Below are positions 16,465 to 25,444 of a stretch of 64,000 nucleotides of DNA, piece after piece. Within the stretch, counting starts at the first letter, position 1. Each line of letters begins with the position of its first letter. This DNA comes from Cryptoclostridium sp964637365 (lineage in GTDB: Bacteria > Bacillota > Dehalobacteriia > UBA7702): assembly GCA_964637365.1 (NCBI GenBank), contig CAZWWH010000010.1, positions 13,398-77,397 of the forward strand. The letters run 5' to 3'. Below the pieces are notes generated by a model that searched no databases, was not told the DNA's origin, and was given only the letters and a program-made list of their open reading frames with translations. The position numbers were made by a program, and so were the translations under genes.

Positions 16465-17883
16465 TTAATTCTTTTGCTCGTTGGGCAAAGGTATCTGATA
16501 CTTTTTACGCAATTTCACCACAGTGCTTTGATCACAGTTTAAAACCTTGGCAACCTTGTAAGAAGAACCGTATTGCCGATAGGCACGCTCCAAAAGTTGG
16601 GCTTCCAACTGCTGCTTGGCCTGTTTCAAGGGCATAATGCTTTGGCAAAATACTTCCCCATCACCACCAGGCGCCACCCCAAGGATTTGGCGCAGCTCGG
16701 CAGAGGTAAGCTCTGAACCTTCGGCGGTAATGAAAAGGCGCTCTATGATATTTTCCAGCTCACGAATATTGCCGGGCCATTCATAATTAGTCAAGATGGG
16801 CAAAACATCCTTACTGAAATATTTGGCAGTATGGTATTTTCGATTGTATCGGGCCAAGAAAAATTGGGCCAAATGGATGATCTCATCCCGCCACTCCCGC
16901 AGGGGCGGAATCCTGATGGGCAACACGTTGAGGCGATAATAAAGGTCCTGCCGAAATTCTCCATGATCGCACATGGCCTTTAAATCCCGATGAGTCGCCG
17001 CAACAATACGGGTATCCACGGGAATCTTTTTATGTCCCCCCCCCACTCGCGTAATGGTGCGATCCTGCAAAAATTCCAAAAGCTTTACCTGCATGGGCAG
17101 AGGTAATTCCCCAATTTCATCAAGGAACAGCGTTCCCTTGTGGGCCATTTCCACTTTACCGATTTTACCCCCCTTAACAGCGCCGGTAAAGGAGCCTTCT
17201 TCATAGCCAAAAAGCTCCGATTCAAAAAGATGCTCCGGAATCATACCGCAGTTAATTTTCACAAAGGGTTCTTTTTTCCGCTGACTCAGGCGGTGGGTCA
17301 TCTTGGCAATGCCCTCTTTCCCGACACCGGTTTCACCCAAAATTAAGATGCTGACATCCAAGGGAGCCGCCTTCAACACGGTATGAACCACAGATTCCAT
17401 GGCGGCGCCGGATAGCAGTAAATCCTCCGCAGAAAGATACTCGTTTTTCATAATTTCCAAAGAGTGCATCTTTCTTTGAAGTTCCTCATTTTTCCTCATT
17501 AGCTCATTGTTAAGCTGATTCACTTCCGCAATATCCTGGGCGCTGGAAAGAATGTGAGTCATTTTATTTTCCTCGTTAAAAATCGGAATACCTACGATTA
17601 ACAAATCCTTCCCACTGGCTACCTTCTGAATCAAGGTACAGATGCGCTGCGTCTCCATGACTTGCAGCGTTACGCTGTGGCTGATCGTGCTGTCCTGTCT
17701 TAACTCCCTAATATTTCGGCCAACAACATTCTCTTTTTTCCGCCCAGTGAGATATTCTGAGGCAGGATTTAGATATATAACTGTTCCATCCGCATCGCAT
17801 ACAAAAATTTCATGGCTCAGAGACTCTACAATCATACGGAAAAAACCATCCCCCAGATAAGCAAAATTGCAACCGTCTGGCAT
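16465..17883 (-). CDS. Sigma-54-dependent transcriptional activator (PAS, AAA+, HTH)
   Basis: A 472-residue enhancer-binding protein. A PAS domain occupies about residues 10-125 (FVCDADGTVIYLNPASEYLTG core), then a coiled linker, then the AAA+ domain with Walker A GETGVGKE, the sigma-54 contact loop GSFTGA and TLFLDEIGE, and a Fis-type HTH near the C-terminus. The start ATG (MPDGCNF) has GGGGTGA five bases upstream. It lies immediately upstream of the TSUP-mtbB-mtbC unit, whose promoter and palindromes point to it as the regulator. It lacks the extra N-terminal domain of the activator at 10776-12608. Confidence 0.92.
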   Translation of the reverse strand: MPDGCNFAYLGDGFFRMIVESLSHEIFVCDADGTVIYLNPASEYLTGRKKENVVGRNIRELRQDSTISHSVTLQVMETQRICTLIQKVASGKDLLIVGIPIFNEENKMTHILSSAQDIAEVNQLNNELMRKNEELQRKMHSLEIMKNEYLSAEDLLLSGAAMESVVHTVLKAAPLDVSILILGETGVGKEGIAKMTHRLSQRKKEPFVKINCGMIPEHLFESELFGYEEGSFTGAVKGGKIGKVEMAHKGTLFLDEIGELPLPMQVKLLEFLQDRTITRVGGGHKKIPVDTRIVAATHRDLKAMCDHGEFRQDLYYRLNVLPIRIPPLREWRDEIIHLAQFFLARYNRKYHTAKYFSKDVLPILTNYEWPGNIRELENIIERLFITAEGSELTSAELRQILGVAPGGDGEVFCQSIMPLKQAKQQLEAQLLERAYRQYGSSYKVAKVLNCDQSTVVKLRKKYQIPLPNEQKN

Positions 17884-18097
17884 TGTGTTCACCCCTATTC
17901 GTTAAAGAACAATCAGTCTTTCCTTATTGTATTTCTACAGACCTAAGAAAAATCCTTTTTTTCGTAAAATTTTACTTTTTTTGTGGATTATTTTGCAATT
18001 CCCACAAATAATATCTTATTTATTCTATGGAAACGCCCCTTATGAAAGATTAGCCTCCAATATGCTTTGAGGCCATCACCGGGACAGCATCAAGAGC

Positions 18098-18412
18098 TTA
18101 GGCGCTCAAACGAAGACCAATCACCCCCAGCAGCACCAGTCCCATAAAGAATATCTTTTTTTTGTCACAGTTTTCTTTGAACACAAGAATCCCAAAGCTC
18201 ATGGTTAAAATCGTACCTAACCCGGTCCATACGGCATAGGCAATGCCCAAGGGTAAGGTTTTTGTTGCTAAGGACAGCAGGAAGATGCTCAAGGCTGTAG
18301 ATAAAATAGTAAGAACGGTATATTTTTTATATTTAAAGCCATCGGACAGTTTCATAAAAACAGTAAAGGCCAATTCACAAAAAGAAGATATGATTAAAAC
18401 CAACCACATCAT
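18098..18412 (-). CDS. SMR-family exporter subunit 2 (guanidinium export context)
   Basis: A 104-residue protein with four membrane helices, the size of small multidrug resistance subunits. The conserved membrane glutamate is in ISSFCELAFTVF, and the second-helix region has YAVWTGLG. GGAGGAATC precedes the start; the ATG overlaps the stop of subunit 1 by four bases, so translation is coupled. A guanidine-I riboswitch lies upstream of the pair. Two-gene SMR exporters of the YkkC/YkkD type behind this riboswitch export guanidinium; the pair would form a heterodimer in the inner membrane. Confidence 0.88.
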   Translation of the reverse strand: MMWLVLIISSFCELAFTVFMKLSDGFKYKKYTVLTILSTALSIFLLSLATKTLPLGIAYAVWTGLGTILTMSFGILVFKENCDKKKIFFMGLVLLGVIGLRLSA

Positions 18413-18762
18413 GATTCCTCCACTTCCTTTCCGCTGCAAAATTTCAAGCCAATGATGCCGGCAACCAGAACAAGAATGGAAACCACCTTCAAGGGCGTAA
18501 CCCCCTCCTTCAGCACAAAGATGCCGAGGAGGGTCGTTCCTACGATGCCGATTCCCGTAAAAACGCCGTAAGATACCCCGATTCCGTTAACTCTGACGGA
18601 ACGCTCCAAAAGGACAAAACCAACGGCGATAAAAAATACTGTCAGCAGCGATGGTATCAGCACCGTAAACCCATGGGACGCCTTAAGGAAATAGGCCCAA
18701 ACAATTTCCAGCAGTCCGGAAAGGATCAGGTATATCCAGGCAATATTCTTTTCCTTGTTCAT
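18409..18762 (-). CDS. SMR-family exporter subunit 1 (guanidinium export context)
   Basis: A 117-residue, four-helix SMR protein. The essential glutamate is seen in LILSGLLEIVWAYFLK and the loop motif YGVFTGIGIVGT matches Gdx/YkkD relatives. AAGGAGG precedes the start. It directly follows the riboswitch expression platform and overlaps subunit 2 by four bases. Quaternary amine export is the alternative role of SMR pairs, but the riboswitch strongly favours guanidinium. Confidence 0.9.
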   Translation of the reverse strand: MNKEKNIAWIYLILSGLLEIVWAYFLKASHGFTVLIPSLLTVFFIAVGFVLLERSVRVNGIGVSYGVFTGIGIVGTTLLGIFVLKEGVTPLKVVSILVLVAGIIGLKFCSGKEVEES

Positions 18763-18779
18763 AAGATGACCTCCTTACA

Positions 18780-18819
18780 AAAAAATACCCAGGAAGCGTA
18801 CTAAAGTACACCTCCAGGG
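18780..18819 (-). terminator. Riboswitch expression platform (conditional terminator)
   Basis: On the minus strand CCCTGGAGGTGTAC pairs with GTACGCTTCCTGGG (mismatches inside) and is followed by a run of seven T. The 5' arm overlaps the 3' end of the guanidine-I aptamer, so ligand binding should prevent terminator formation. Confidence 0.8.
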
Positions 18820-18893
18820 CTTTTATCCCTCCGTGGTAGCCTTTCGGCCGTTTTCTCTCGGACCTGCCCCTTTTCGGCGGAACCCTAGAAAAC
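18811..18893 (-). promoter_or_regulatory. Guanidine-I (ykkC) riboswitch
   Basis: The minus strand shows the conserved ykkC blocks in order: CTAGGGTTCCG, then GGTCCGAGAGAAAAC, then CACGGAGGGATAAAAGCCC. It lies directly upstream of an SMR exporter pair, the classical target. Free guanidinium would turn the downstream genes on by antitermination. Confidence 0.93.
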
Positions 18894-18951
18894 TTTAAAC
18901 TTAAAATCATTATATTGTTTTGGGTTATGACTGTCAATCTTTTCTTGCCGC

Positions 18952-19422
18952 TTATCGTCGCTGATAATCCTTTACGGCACGGTCGATATTGCGCTGTGCT
19001 TCTTTTTTGGCAATATCCTGGCGTTTATCGTAAAGCTTTTTCCCTTTGGCCAAGCCCAATTCTAATTTGGCCATACCCCTGGTGAAATAGATTTTTAAAG
19101 GGATAAGGGTTAACCCCTGCTCCTTGATTTCACTTTTCAGCTTGCGGATCTCTTTTTTATGCAGCAGCAGCTTCCTGGGACGTTTGGGGTCGGGGTTAAA
19201 TCGGTTTCCAAAATCATAAGGGCTGATGTGCATTTCGTAGATCATGCATTCCTCGTTATCAATGCGGGCAAAGGCATCGTTGATATTGGCTTTCCCCTGA
19301 CGCAGGGATTTCACCTCAGTACCCGTGAGGGCAATACCCGCTTCGATGGTTTCTAAAATATGATATTCATGTCTGGCTCGCCGGTTGTTGGCGGCGATTT
19401 TGATCCCCTCTTTTTGCGCCAT
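18952..19422 (-). CDS. smpB: SsrA-binding protein SmpB
   Basis: A 156-residue SmpB, the protein partner of tmRNA in rescue of stalled ribosomes. It shows the family order: NRRARHEYHILETIEAGIALTGTEVKSLR near the N-terminus, NDAFARI and a basic C-terminal tail ending AVKDYQRR. AAAGGAG precedes the start. The first 56 bases overlap the 3' end of rnr in a different frame, an unusually large overlap. The rnr-smpB order is common in Firmicutes. Confidence 0.97.
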   Translation of the reverse strand: MAQKEGIKIAANNRRARHEYHILETIEAGIALTGTEVKSLRQGKANINDAFARIDNEECMIYEMHISPYDFGNRFNPDPKRPRKLLLHKKEIRKLKSEIKEQGLTLIPLKIYFTRGMAKLELGLAKGKKLYDKRQDIAKKEAQRNIDRAVKDYQRR

Positions 19423-21826
19423 GAGAATCTCCTTTCTTTTCTAGATGGTGGGAATCTCCCTGTTTGGCGGATTCCCTACGGTCGGATTCTTTTGCTTTAT
19501 GGTTTCGACTACGGCGTTTTTTGCGTTTTTTCTTCTGCGGGGGCTTTTTGCTCCCCTTTTTCTGCTGTCCGTTTTGGGACGGCACTTTTTCTTCCTTTGC
19601 TTTCTTTTCCTTTGTTTCCTTGGCTTGATTCTCCTTGCGCTGCTCCACTTCCTCCTTGGCGGCCAAAGCCTTGCGTCGGCTGCGGCGGGAGGAACGGTAG
19701 CCATCATGATCGTCACAAAAACCCAAGAACTCAAAATCAATCAAGTGGTCGTCTACATTGACTCGGCTTAATACCACATGAACCTTATCGCCTAGACGGA
19801 AGCAGCGATGTGTTCGCAGCCCCTCCAATGTGCGGGTAGTGGCATGATATTCATAATAGTCATCCTCCAAGGTAGAGATATGGACAAGACCGTTGACGGT
19901 ATTATCCAACTCCACAAAAAAGCCAAAGGAGGTGGTGCCGGAAATCACGCCGTCGAATTCCCCGCCTAGATGGCGTTCCATATAGCGCACCTTTTTGATT
20001 TCCGTAGCTTCCCGCTCCGCTTCCTCGGCATTGCGCTCATGGATGGAGCTTTCATTGGCAGACTCATTCAAACGCTTCCACAGCCGCGCGCCTCGCTCGT
20101 CATCGCAGAAAGGCAAATGAATCATATCCTTGATGACACGGTGAATACAAAGGTCAGGATAGCGGCGAATGGGCGACGTAAAATGACAATAGCAATCCGA
20201 GGCCAAACCAAAATGACCGCGGTTTTCCGTATCGTACACGGCATGGCTCATGGTGCGAAGGATCACTGTATTGAGCAAATAAGCCTCAGGCTCGCCTTCG
20301 ATGGATTTCAATAGCCTCTGAAACGTATAGGGCTTCACATCAGCCACATTAGTCCCCAAAGAGAAGCCAAAGGCTCCCAAGGTTTCCTTCAGTTCCAAAA
20401 CCTTTTCGTCGGGAGGCACATCGTGAACACGGTAAATAAAGGGAATATCCCGATGGAAATATTCCGAAGCCACGGTTTCGTTGGCTACAATCATACATTC
20501 TTCAATGATGGACTCGGCTCTTCCCTGAACGCGCTTGCGGATTTCCAAAGGCTCGCCATCTTCATCCACAATCACCTTGGCTTCGGGGAAATCAAAGGTC
20601 AAAGCGCCACGGCGTTCCCGTTTCTGACGAAGAACCTCCCGAAGTTCATCCAGGGCGAAAAACATCTCTTTGAACTCGGCGTATGCCAGCGTTAGTTCCG
20701 GGTCCCCCTCTAAAATGCGATTCACGTCATCGTAGGTCATGCGAGCCTTGGAGCGAATCACAGATTCATAAATCTCATAGTCCACCACTCGGCCTTTGTG
20801 GTCAATTTCCATCTCACAGGAAAGGGTCAAACGATCCACTTCGGGATGAAGGCTGCAAATGCCGTTGGACAAAGACTGGGGCAGCATAGGAATGACACGG
20901 TCAGGAAAATAAACGCTGGTGCCTCGGCGGTAGGCCTCCCGGTCCAGCAACGAACCGACGGTAACGTAATGGCCCACGTCAGCAATGTGAACCCCCAAAC
21001 GGAAATTACCGTTTTCCGTCCGGTAAAGGGTCACGGCGTCGTCCAAATCCTTGGCGTCAGCGCCATCCATGGTAACAATAGGCAGACCCCGCAAATCACG
21101 GCGGTGGTGATAATCTTTTTCATCAAGTTTCGCCACGGCCTCGGCATAGCGCAGCACCTTATCGGGAAATTCCTCAGGCAGCTGGTATTTACGAATCACC
21201 TTGAGCATATCAGCGCCTTTTTCATCCTTGGCGCCAATGATTTCCTCGATGATCCCTTCGGGATTTCGGCTGCCTTTGGGCCACTTGGTAATACGGACAA
21301 CCACCATATCCCCGTCCTTGGCCTGGGTATGGCTGCCGGGAATAAAAATATCAAGGCTGATACGGCGTTCATCGGGCTTCACAAAGCCGTATCCGTCCAT
21401 CTCCTCGTAAACACCAACCAGACGCTCATTGGCACGTTCCAAAATCCGAACCACTTCCCCTTCCTCACGGCCGTTGACGTATTTTTGCTCCTTGGTCACA
21501 CGAACCAGCACCCGGTCGTGGTGCAGAGCGCCGTTGAGATAATCAAAGGGGATAAAGACCTCAGAGCGGGCTTTATCATCAGGCACAAAAAAGCCATATC
21601 CCTTGGGGTGCCCGTCGATACGGCCCGCCATCAAATTCATATGACGACAAAGACCATAGCGTCCCTTACGGTTCATAATCAGCAGTCCTTCTTCTTCCAG
21701 CTGGCGTAAATCGGCAAAGAATTCCTCCAAATCCTCGTCTTTTATTTTCATTGCTTGTATCAGGTCTTCGGCTTTCATGGGCTTAAAATCATCCCATTCC
21801 ATAAAAGCGAGAATTTGGTCTCTCAT
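19367..21826 (-). CDS. rnr: Ribonuclease R
   Basis: An 819-residue 3'-5' exoribonuclease. In order it has an N-terminal winged-helix region (1-70), cold-shock OB folds, the RNB catalytic domain with TMDGADAKDLDDAVT, an S1 domain near 630-715 (YMERHLGGEFDGVISGTTSF) and a long Lys/Arg-rich tail that may bind RNA. The start MRDQILAFMEW is one base past the thiI stop, with AAGAAGG upstream. The basic tail is encoded over the smpB overlap. It works with SmpB-tmRNA in degradation of faulty mRNA. Confidence 0.96.
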   Translation of the reverse strand: MRDQILAFMEWDDFKPMKAEDLIQAMKIKDEDLEEFFADLRQLEEEGLLIMNRKGRYGLCRHMNLMAGRIDGHPKGYGFFVPDDKARSEVFIPFDYLNGALHHDRVLVRVTKEQKYVNGREEGEVVRILERANERLVGVYEEMDGYGFVKPDERRISLDIFIPGSHTQAKDGDMVVVRITKWPKGSRNPEGIIEEIIGAKDEKGADMLKVIRKYQLPEEFPDKVLRYAEAVAKLDEKDYHHRRDLRGLPIVTMDGADAKDLDDAVTLYRTENGNFRLGVHIADVGHYVTVGSLLDREAYRRGTSVYFPDRVIPMLPQSLSNGICSLHPEVDRLTLSCEMEIDHKGRVVDYEIYESVIRSKARMTYDDVNRILEGDPELTLAYAEFKEMFFALDELREVLRQKRERRGALTFDFPEAKVIVDEDGEPLEIRKRVQGRAESIIEECMIVANETVASEYFHRDIPFIYRVHDVPPDEKVLELKETLGAFGFSLGTNVADVKPYTFQRLLKSIEGEPEAYLLNTVILRTMSHAVYDTENRGHFGLASDCYCHFTSPIRRYPDLCIHRVIKDMIHLPFCDDERGARLWKRLNESANESSIHERNAEEAEREATEIKKVRYMERHLGGEFDGVISGTTSFGFFVELDNTVNGLVHISTLEDDYYEYHATTRTLEGLRTHRCFRLGDKVHVVLSRVNVDDHLIDFEFLGFCDDHDGYRSSRRSRRKALAAKEEVEQRKENQAKETKEKKAKEEKVPSQNGQQKKGSKKPPQKKKRKKRRSRNHKAKESDRRESAKQGDSHHLEKKGDSHGAKRGDQNRRQQPASQT

Positions 21827-21827
21827 C

Positions 21828-23030
21828 TTATTCGCCTTCTTTCTTAATATGGAGCACATAGCTCTTTTCCAGAGCGTCGTCGATCAAAGCGTCAATATCC
21901 ATATTCTGCTCCATTTCCAGACAATCCTTAAGTTTCGGACGAATTTTGGGAAACTCCGGCAGGAAAATGGTACAGCAATCCTCATAAGGACGAATGGAAA
22001 TATCAAAAGTGCCGATTTTTTGGGCAATCTCAATAATTTCCTCCTTGTCAAAACCGCAAAGGGGACGGAGCACCGGCATACGGATGGCTTCGTTGATGGC
22101 CTCCATACTTTCCAGAGTCTGGCTGGCCACCTGGCCCACAGACTCCCCGGTATAGACGGCGTGACAATTACGGCCCCGAGCGACTCGCTCGGCAATGCGG
22201 TACATAAAACGACGCATCATGGTGATAGTATAATCTTCTCGGCAGGTCTTTCTGATCTCCATTTGAATATCGGTAAAATGTATCACATGGAGCTTGAGAC
22301 TGCCGCAATATTTGGCCAAAACCGTGGCAAGATCCACCACTTTCTCTTTGGCCCGTTCACTGGTATAGGGAAAACTGTGGAAATGAATCATTTCCACCTT
22401 CACGCCCCGTTTCATGGCGAAATAGGCGCAAACGGGGCTGTCAATGCCGCCGCTAAGCATGACCACGGCTTTGCCGCTGGCGCCCACCGGCAGACCGCCG
22501 CTCATGGGAATGGTCTGCCCGAAAACGAAAACGCCTTCATGCCGTACCTCAATGTCGATACGCTGCTGTGGATGGCGGACATCTACGGTATATTCTTCCC
22601 CAATTTGATCCAATATCATACAACCGATTTTGGCGCTGAGCTCCGGCGATTTTAGAGGAAAGCTCTTGTCGGAACGACGGCTTTCGATTTTAAAGGTACA
22701 GCCATCGGGGCGTGCATTGATCAGCACATTTTTGGCGGCTTCGGCGATTTCCTCATAATCACGGCCGCACTTGATGACGGGGCTGACGGAATAAAGGCCG
22801 AAAACATTTTTCAGCGCCTCCACGGTTTCCTCCAAATCTCCGTCCAAAGGAACCCAAAGGCGACCCCAGGTATTGAGCACCTCTTTGTCCGGCAGGGCTT
22901 TTTTGATATTATCCTGTAAGCGCTTGATGAACTGGCCCTTATTTTTACCTTTTAGTCCCAGTTCCCCATAGCGCAGCAAAAGCAATTTATACCCAAACGG
23001 GTCTCCCGCATTGGATGATAGGTTATTCAT
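21828..23030 (-). CDS. thiI: tRNA 4-thiouridine synthetase ThiI
   Basis: A 400-residue protein with the ferredoxin-like and THUMP domains (about 1-165) and a PP-loop ATPase domain with SGGIDSPVCAYFAMKRG. It thiolates U8 of tRNA and can serve thiamine thiazole synthesis. It lacks the C-terminal rhodanese domain of the E. coli enzyme, as is normal in Firmicutes; the adjacent cysteine desulfurase, whose gene overlaps by four bases, likely supplies sulfur directly. Confidence 0.96.
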   Translation of the reverse strand: MNNLSSNAGDPFGYKLLLLRYGELGLKGKNKGQFIKRLQDNIKKALPDKEVLNTWGRLWVPLDGDLEETVEALKNVFGLYSVSPVIKCGRDYEEIAEAAKNVLINARPDGCTFKIESRRSDKSFPLKSPELSAKIGCMILDQIGEEYTVDVRHPQQRIDIEVRHEGVFVFGQTIPMSGGLPVGASGKAVVMLSGGIDSPVCAYFAMKRGVKVEMIHFHSFPYTSERAKEKVVDLATVLAKYCGSLKLHVIHFTDIQMEIRKTCREDYTITMMRRFMYRIAERVARGRNCHAVYTGESVGQVASQTLESMEAINEAIRMPVLRPLCGFDKEEIIEIAQKIGTFDISIRPYEDCCTIFLPEFPKIRPKLKDCLEMEQNMDIDALIDDALEKSYVLHIKKEGE

Positions 23031-24214
23031 GATTTTCCTCCTCGCATCAGGGCGATCATTTCAGCTCCTGCCTTGATGGCTTGAGCCACACGCCCCATTT
23101 CTTCCTTGGGAGTATCATCAGCAAAGCTGAACCGCAATGCCGTATCGCGTTCCTCATCGTCACGTCCCATGGCCATCAGCGTTTCACTGCTGCCCTTGGT
23201 TCGGGAATGGCAGGCGGAGCCTTGGGATACGTAGATTTTTTCCCCCTCCAAATAGTGGAGAAGCACTTCGGATTTTACCCCGGGAAAGGACAGATTCACA
23301 ATATATGGCACGGCCTTTTCGTCGTTGTTGCCATTGATATGGAAATCCACGCCCTCCTCAGTCAAAGCGGACAAAAGAGCGGCTTTCATTTCGGCCATGG
23401 TTCGATTTTTGGCGTCACGGTTTTGCAAAATCAGCTTCGCTGCCAAGGCCAATCCACCAATATAATAAAAATTCTCCGTTCCCGCTCGGAGTCCTCGCTC
23501 CTGACCACCGCCGCTGATCAAGGGATGGAGCCGCAGCCCTTCCCTGATGTATAGGGCGGCGATACCTTTGGGGGCGCCGATTTTATGGCCACTCAAGGCA
23601 AAGGTATCGACATCCAGCTTCTTTAAATCTATGGGCAAACGCCCATAGGCCTGAACGCCGTCAACATGAAGATGACAGTCGGGGCTTTGGGATCGAATCA
23701 GCTTAGCAGTTTCCTCAATGGGGAAAATTGTGCCCACTTCATTGTTGACCATCATCATGGCCACTAAAATGGTGTCTTTTCGCAGGGAACGTTTTAAAAA
23801 TTTCATATCGGGATTGCCGTCCCGGTCAACGGGAAGATAGGTCACTTCATAGCCGTGTGCCGCCAAATCCTCCACAGTACGCAGGACCGAGGGATGCTCC
23901 ACCGCCGTAGTAATGATGTGCTTCCCCCGCTTATGATAGGTTTCGGCAATACCCCGGAGCGCCATGTTGTTGCTCTCGGAGCCACAGGAGGTAAAAACAA
24001 TCTCATCCTCCCTGACCTTTAAGGTTTTGGCAATGGCGCGGCGACTTTCCTTTATCACCTTTTCCGAAGCAATCCCCAAATCATAAAGGGAGGAAGGATT
24101 TCCAAATCCCTGAGCCATCAAATCGCTGATATATTGGCGCACCTGGGGATGCACCGGCGTGGTAGCGCTGTTGTCCAAATACACCATACTCTTGCCAAGA
24201 TTCGTCATACTCAT
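23027..24214 (-). CDS. Cysteine desulfurase (IscS/NifS-like)
   Basis: A PLP-dependent enzyme of about 395 residues that moves sulfur from cysteine to acceptors. Visible marks are YLDNSATTP at the N-terminus, the PLP lysine in SGHKIGAPKG and the active-site cysteine in SQGSACHS. Two in-frame ATG codons (24214, 24208) and a GTG (24223) are possible starts; none has a strong ribosome site and translation may be coupled to the preceding gene, which it overlaps. Coupling to thiI makes it the probable sulfur donor for tRNA thiolation. Confidence 0.94.
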   Translation of the reverse strand: MSMTNLGKSMVYLDNSATTPVHPQVRQYISDLMAQGFGNPSSLYDLGIASEKVIKESRRAIAKTLKVREDEIVFTSCGSESNNMALRGIAETYHKRGKHIITTAVEHPSVLRTVEDLAAHGYEVTYLPVDRDGNPDMKFLKRSLRKDTILVAMMMVNNEVGTIFPIEETAKLIRSQSPDCHLHVDGVQAYGRLPIDLKKLDVDTFALSGHKIGAPKGIAALYIREGLRLHPLISGGGQERGLRAGTENFYYIGGLALAAKLILQNRDAKNRTMAEMKAALLSALTEEGVDFHINGNNDEKAVPYIVNLSFPGVKSEVLLHYLEGEKIYVSQGSACHSRTKGSSETLMAMGRDDEERDTALRFSFADDTPKEEMGRVAQAIKAGAEMIALMRGGKS

Positions 24215-25095
24215 CGTTTCCACGCTTCCATCATGGTGCGGGCGTCACCGCTCAAAGCCACGGAAAAGGTTTCGTCCCTAAAATCTACGGAGAAATCCAG
24301 ATCCTTGCAGATAGCTTCCCCCAGCGCCACCAGGCGTTCCATGTCCTCTTTGGCTACCTGCCACTGGCAGATCTTTTCCATTTCCGCCGCCAGCACACGG
24401 AAGCAGCCAAACATGGCGTTGCCATAATTCTGGCACAGCTCCTGAACCTGCTGAGCAGTGGTCAATTTGCCTTTGGCGATTTGAAACCGTTCCCGAAAGG
24501 TATTGCAATTTTTCTCAAAGACATTGATCACAGAGTCCACCGCCTCACTGCGAAACCGCGGCTGAAACTCTTTAAAATGGAAGGAGGTGAGAATCCTTTC
24601 TAAAATTTCATCAGAGTTGGTAATTTTCCCCACAAAATTGATGCGGAGAGAAAACAGCTCCGTCTCGTGATACAAGGGGAAAAACATTTGCTGCCCACCC
24701 AAAGTAGGGATATCGCAGCGTAATGTCGGCATACCGCCCACTTCCACATCGGAAATTACCATGCCTCTTGTCTGGGAAAAAGAGGCCCGCAGCTCTTCCC
24801 GATGCTCATCAGGAGAAATCAGAACTAAGGGTTCGGACTTTACGGTAATTTGCAGGGGCGTGGTTTGAAAATCCTCAAAATAGCAGGCAGCCTCCAGACC
24901 TTCAATATCCTGTTGACAGGTATAACCTTCGGGTATTTCAAAGGAGAACAGCTCTGTTTCCGCCAAAGTCCCTACACCATAGGGAATTTCCATCGGTTCC
25001 GATTCGGAGCGGTACTGTTCTAACATTTTTTTCAGTGCTTCCACATCGCCGTGGGCGAAGTTTTTTTCTTTCAAATCTTTCGTTTCGTCGCTCAT
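24211..25095 (-). CDS. Hypothetical protein, first gene of the cysteine desulfurase-thiI-rnr-smpB operon
   Basis: A 294-residue soluble protein without signal peptide or membrane helix. I do not recognise the family. The N-terminal two thirds (to about 180) look like a beta-rich domain with FSFEIPEGYTC and GGMPTLRCDIP; the remainder is helical with QLCQNYG-type patterns. The start is the second of two adjacent ATG codons, with GAGGTA at good spacing. It overlaps the next gene by four bases and follows a well-formed sigma-70 promoter. Confidence 0.75.
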   Translation of the reverse strand: MSDETKDLKEKNFAHGDVEALKKMLEQYRSESEPMEIPYGVGTLAETELFSFEIPEGYTCQQDIEGLEAACYFEDFQTTPLQITVKSEPLVLISPDEHREELRASFSQTRGMVISDVEVGGMPTLRCDIPTLGGQQMFFPLYHETELFSLRINFVGKITNSDEILERILTSFHFKEFQPRFRSEAVDSVINVFEKNCNTFRERFQIAKGKLTTAQQVQELCQNYGNAMFGCFRVLAAEMEKICQWQVAKEDMERLVALGEAICKDLDFSVDFRDETFSVALSGDARTMMEAWKR

Positions 25096-25223
25096 CATTA
25101 CCTCAACTTCTCTACCATAATATCATTTCTAATAATTATTTTTTCGATCTCATAGCTAAACTAGATATCCCTTATTTTCGGATAAAGTTATCATCCACCA
25201 TTTTAAAAAGCATAGATATAGTT

Positions 25224-25251
25224 ATTATATCATATCACACGCAGTGTGCAA
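25224..25251 (-). promoter_or_regulatory. Sigma-70 promoter of the hypothetical-desulfurase-thiI-rnr-smpB operon
   Basis: The minus strand reads TTGCAC, 16 bases, TATAAT. The start point would be about 120 bases before the first gene. The -10 is perfect and the -35 matches at five of six positions. Confidence 0.65.
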
Positions 25252-25339
25252 GCCCGAAGGGCACAAAATACCAGTATCCCCGGAGGGGACACAGAGGGGG
25301 TTCGGTATAATTAAAGCCATAAATATCCCGCTGAAAGTG

Positions 25340-25412
25340 AAAAAAGAGACGTTTTACCTCCTTCCGGCATTCAATTTGCGAAATTGAACCCAAATGGAAA
25401 TAAAACGTCTTT
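25340..25412 (-). terminator. Terminator after the frameshifted lipoprotein gene
   Basis: On the minus strand AGACGTTTTA pairs with TAAAACGTCT across a loop that holds an inner TTCAATTT/AAATTGAA hairpin, followed by CTTTTTT. It is 33 bases beyond the stop at 25445. Confidence 0.85.
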
Positions 25413-25444
25413 CCGTTTCTATCGTTTATGAATTTTTATATTGA

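Noticed and set aside
596..17892. A genomic island carried by a mobile element
   Set aside because: No transposase, integrase, attachment repeat or tRNA junction is visible at either side within the window.
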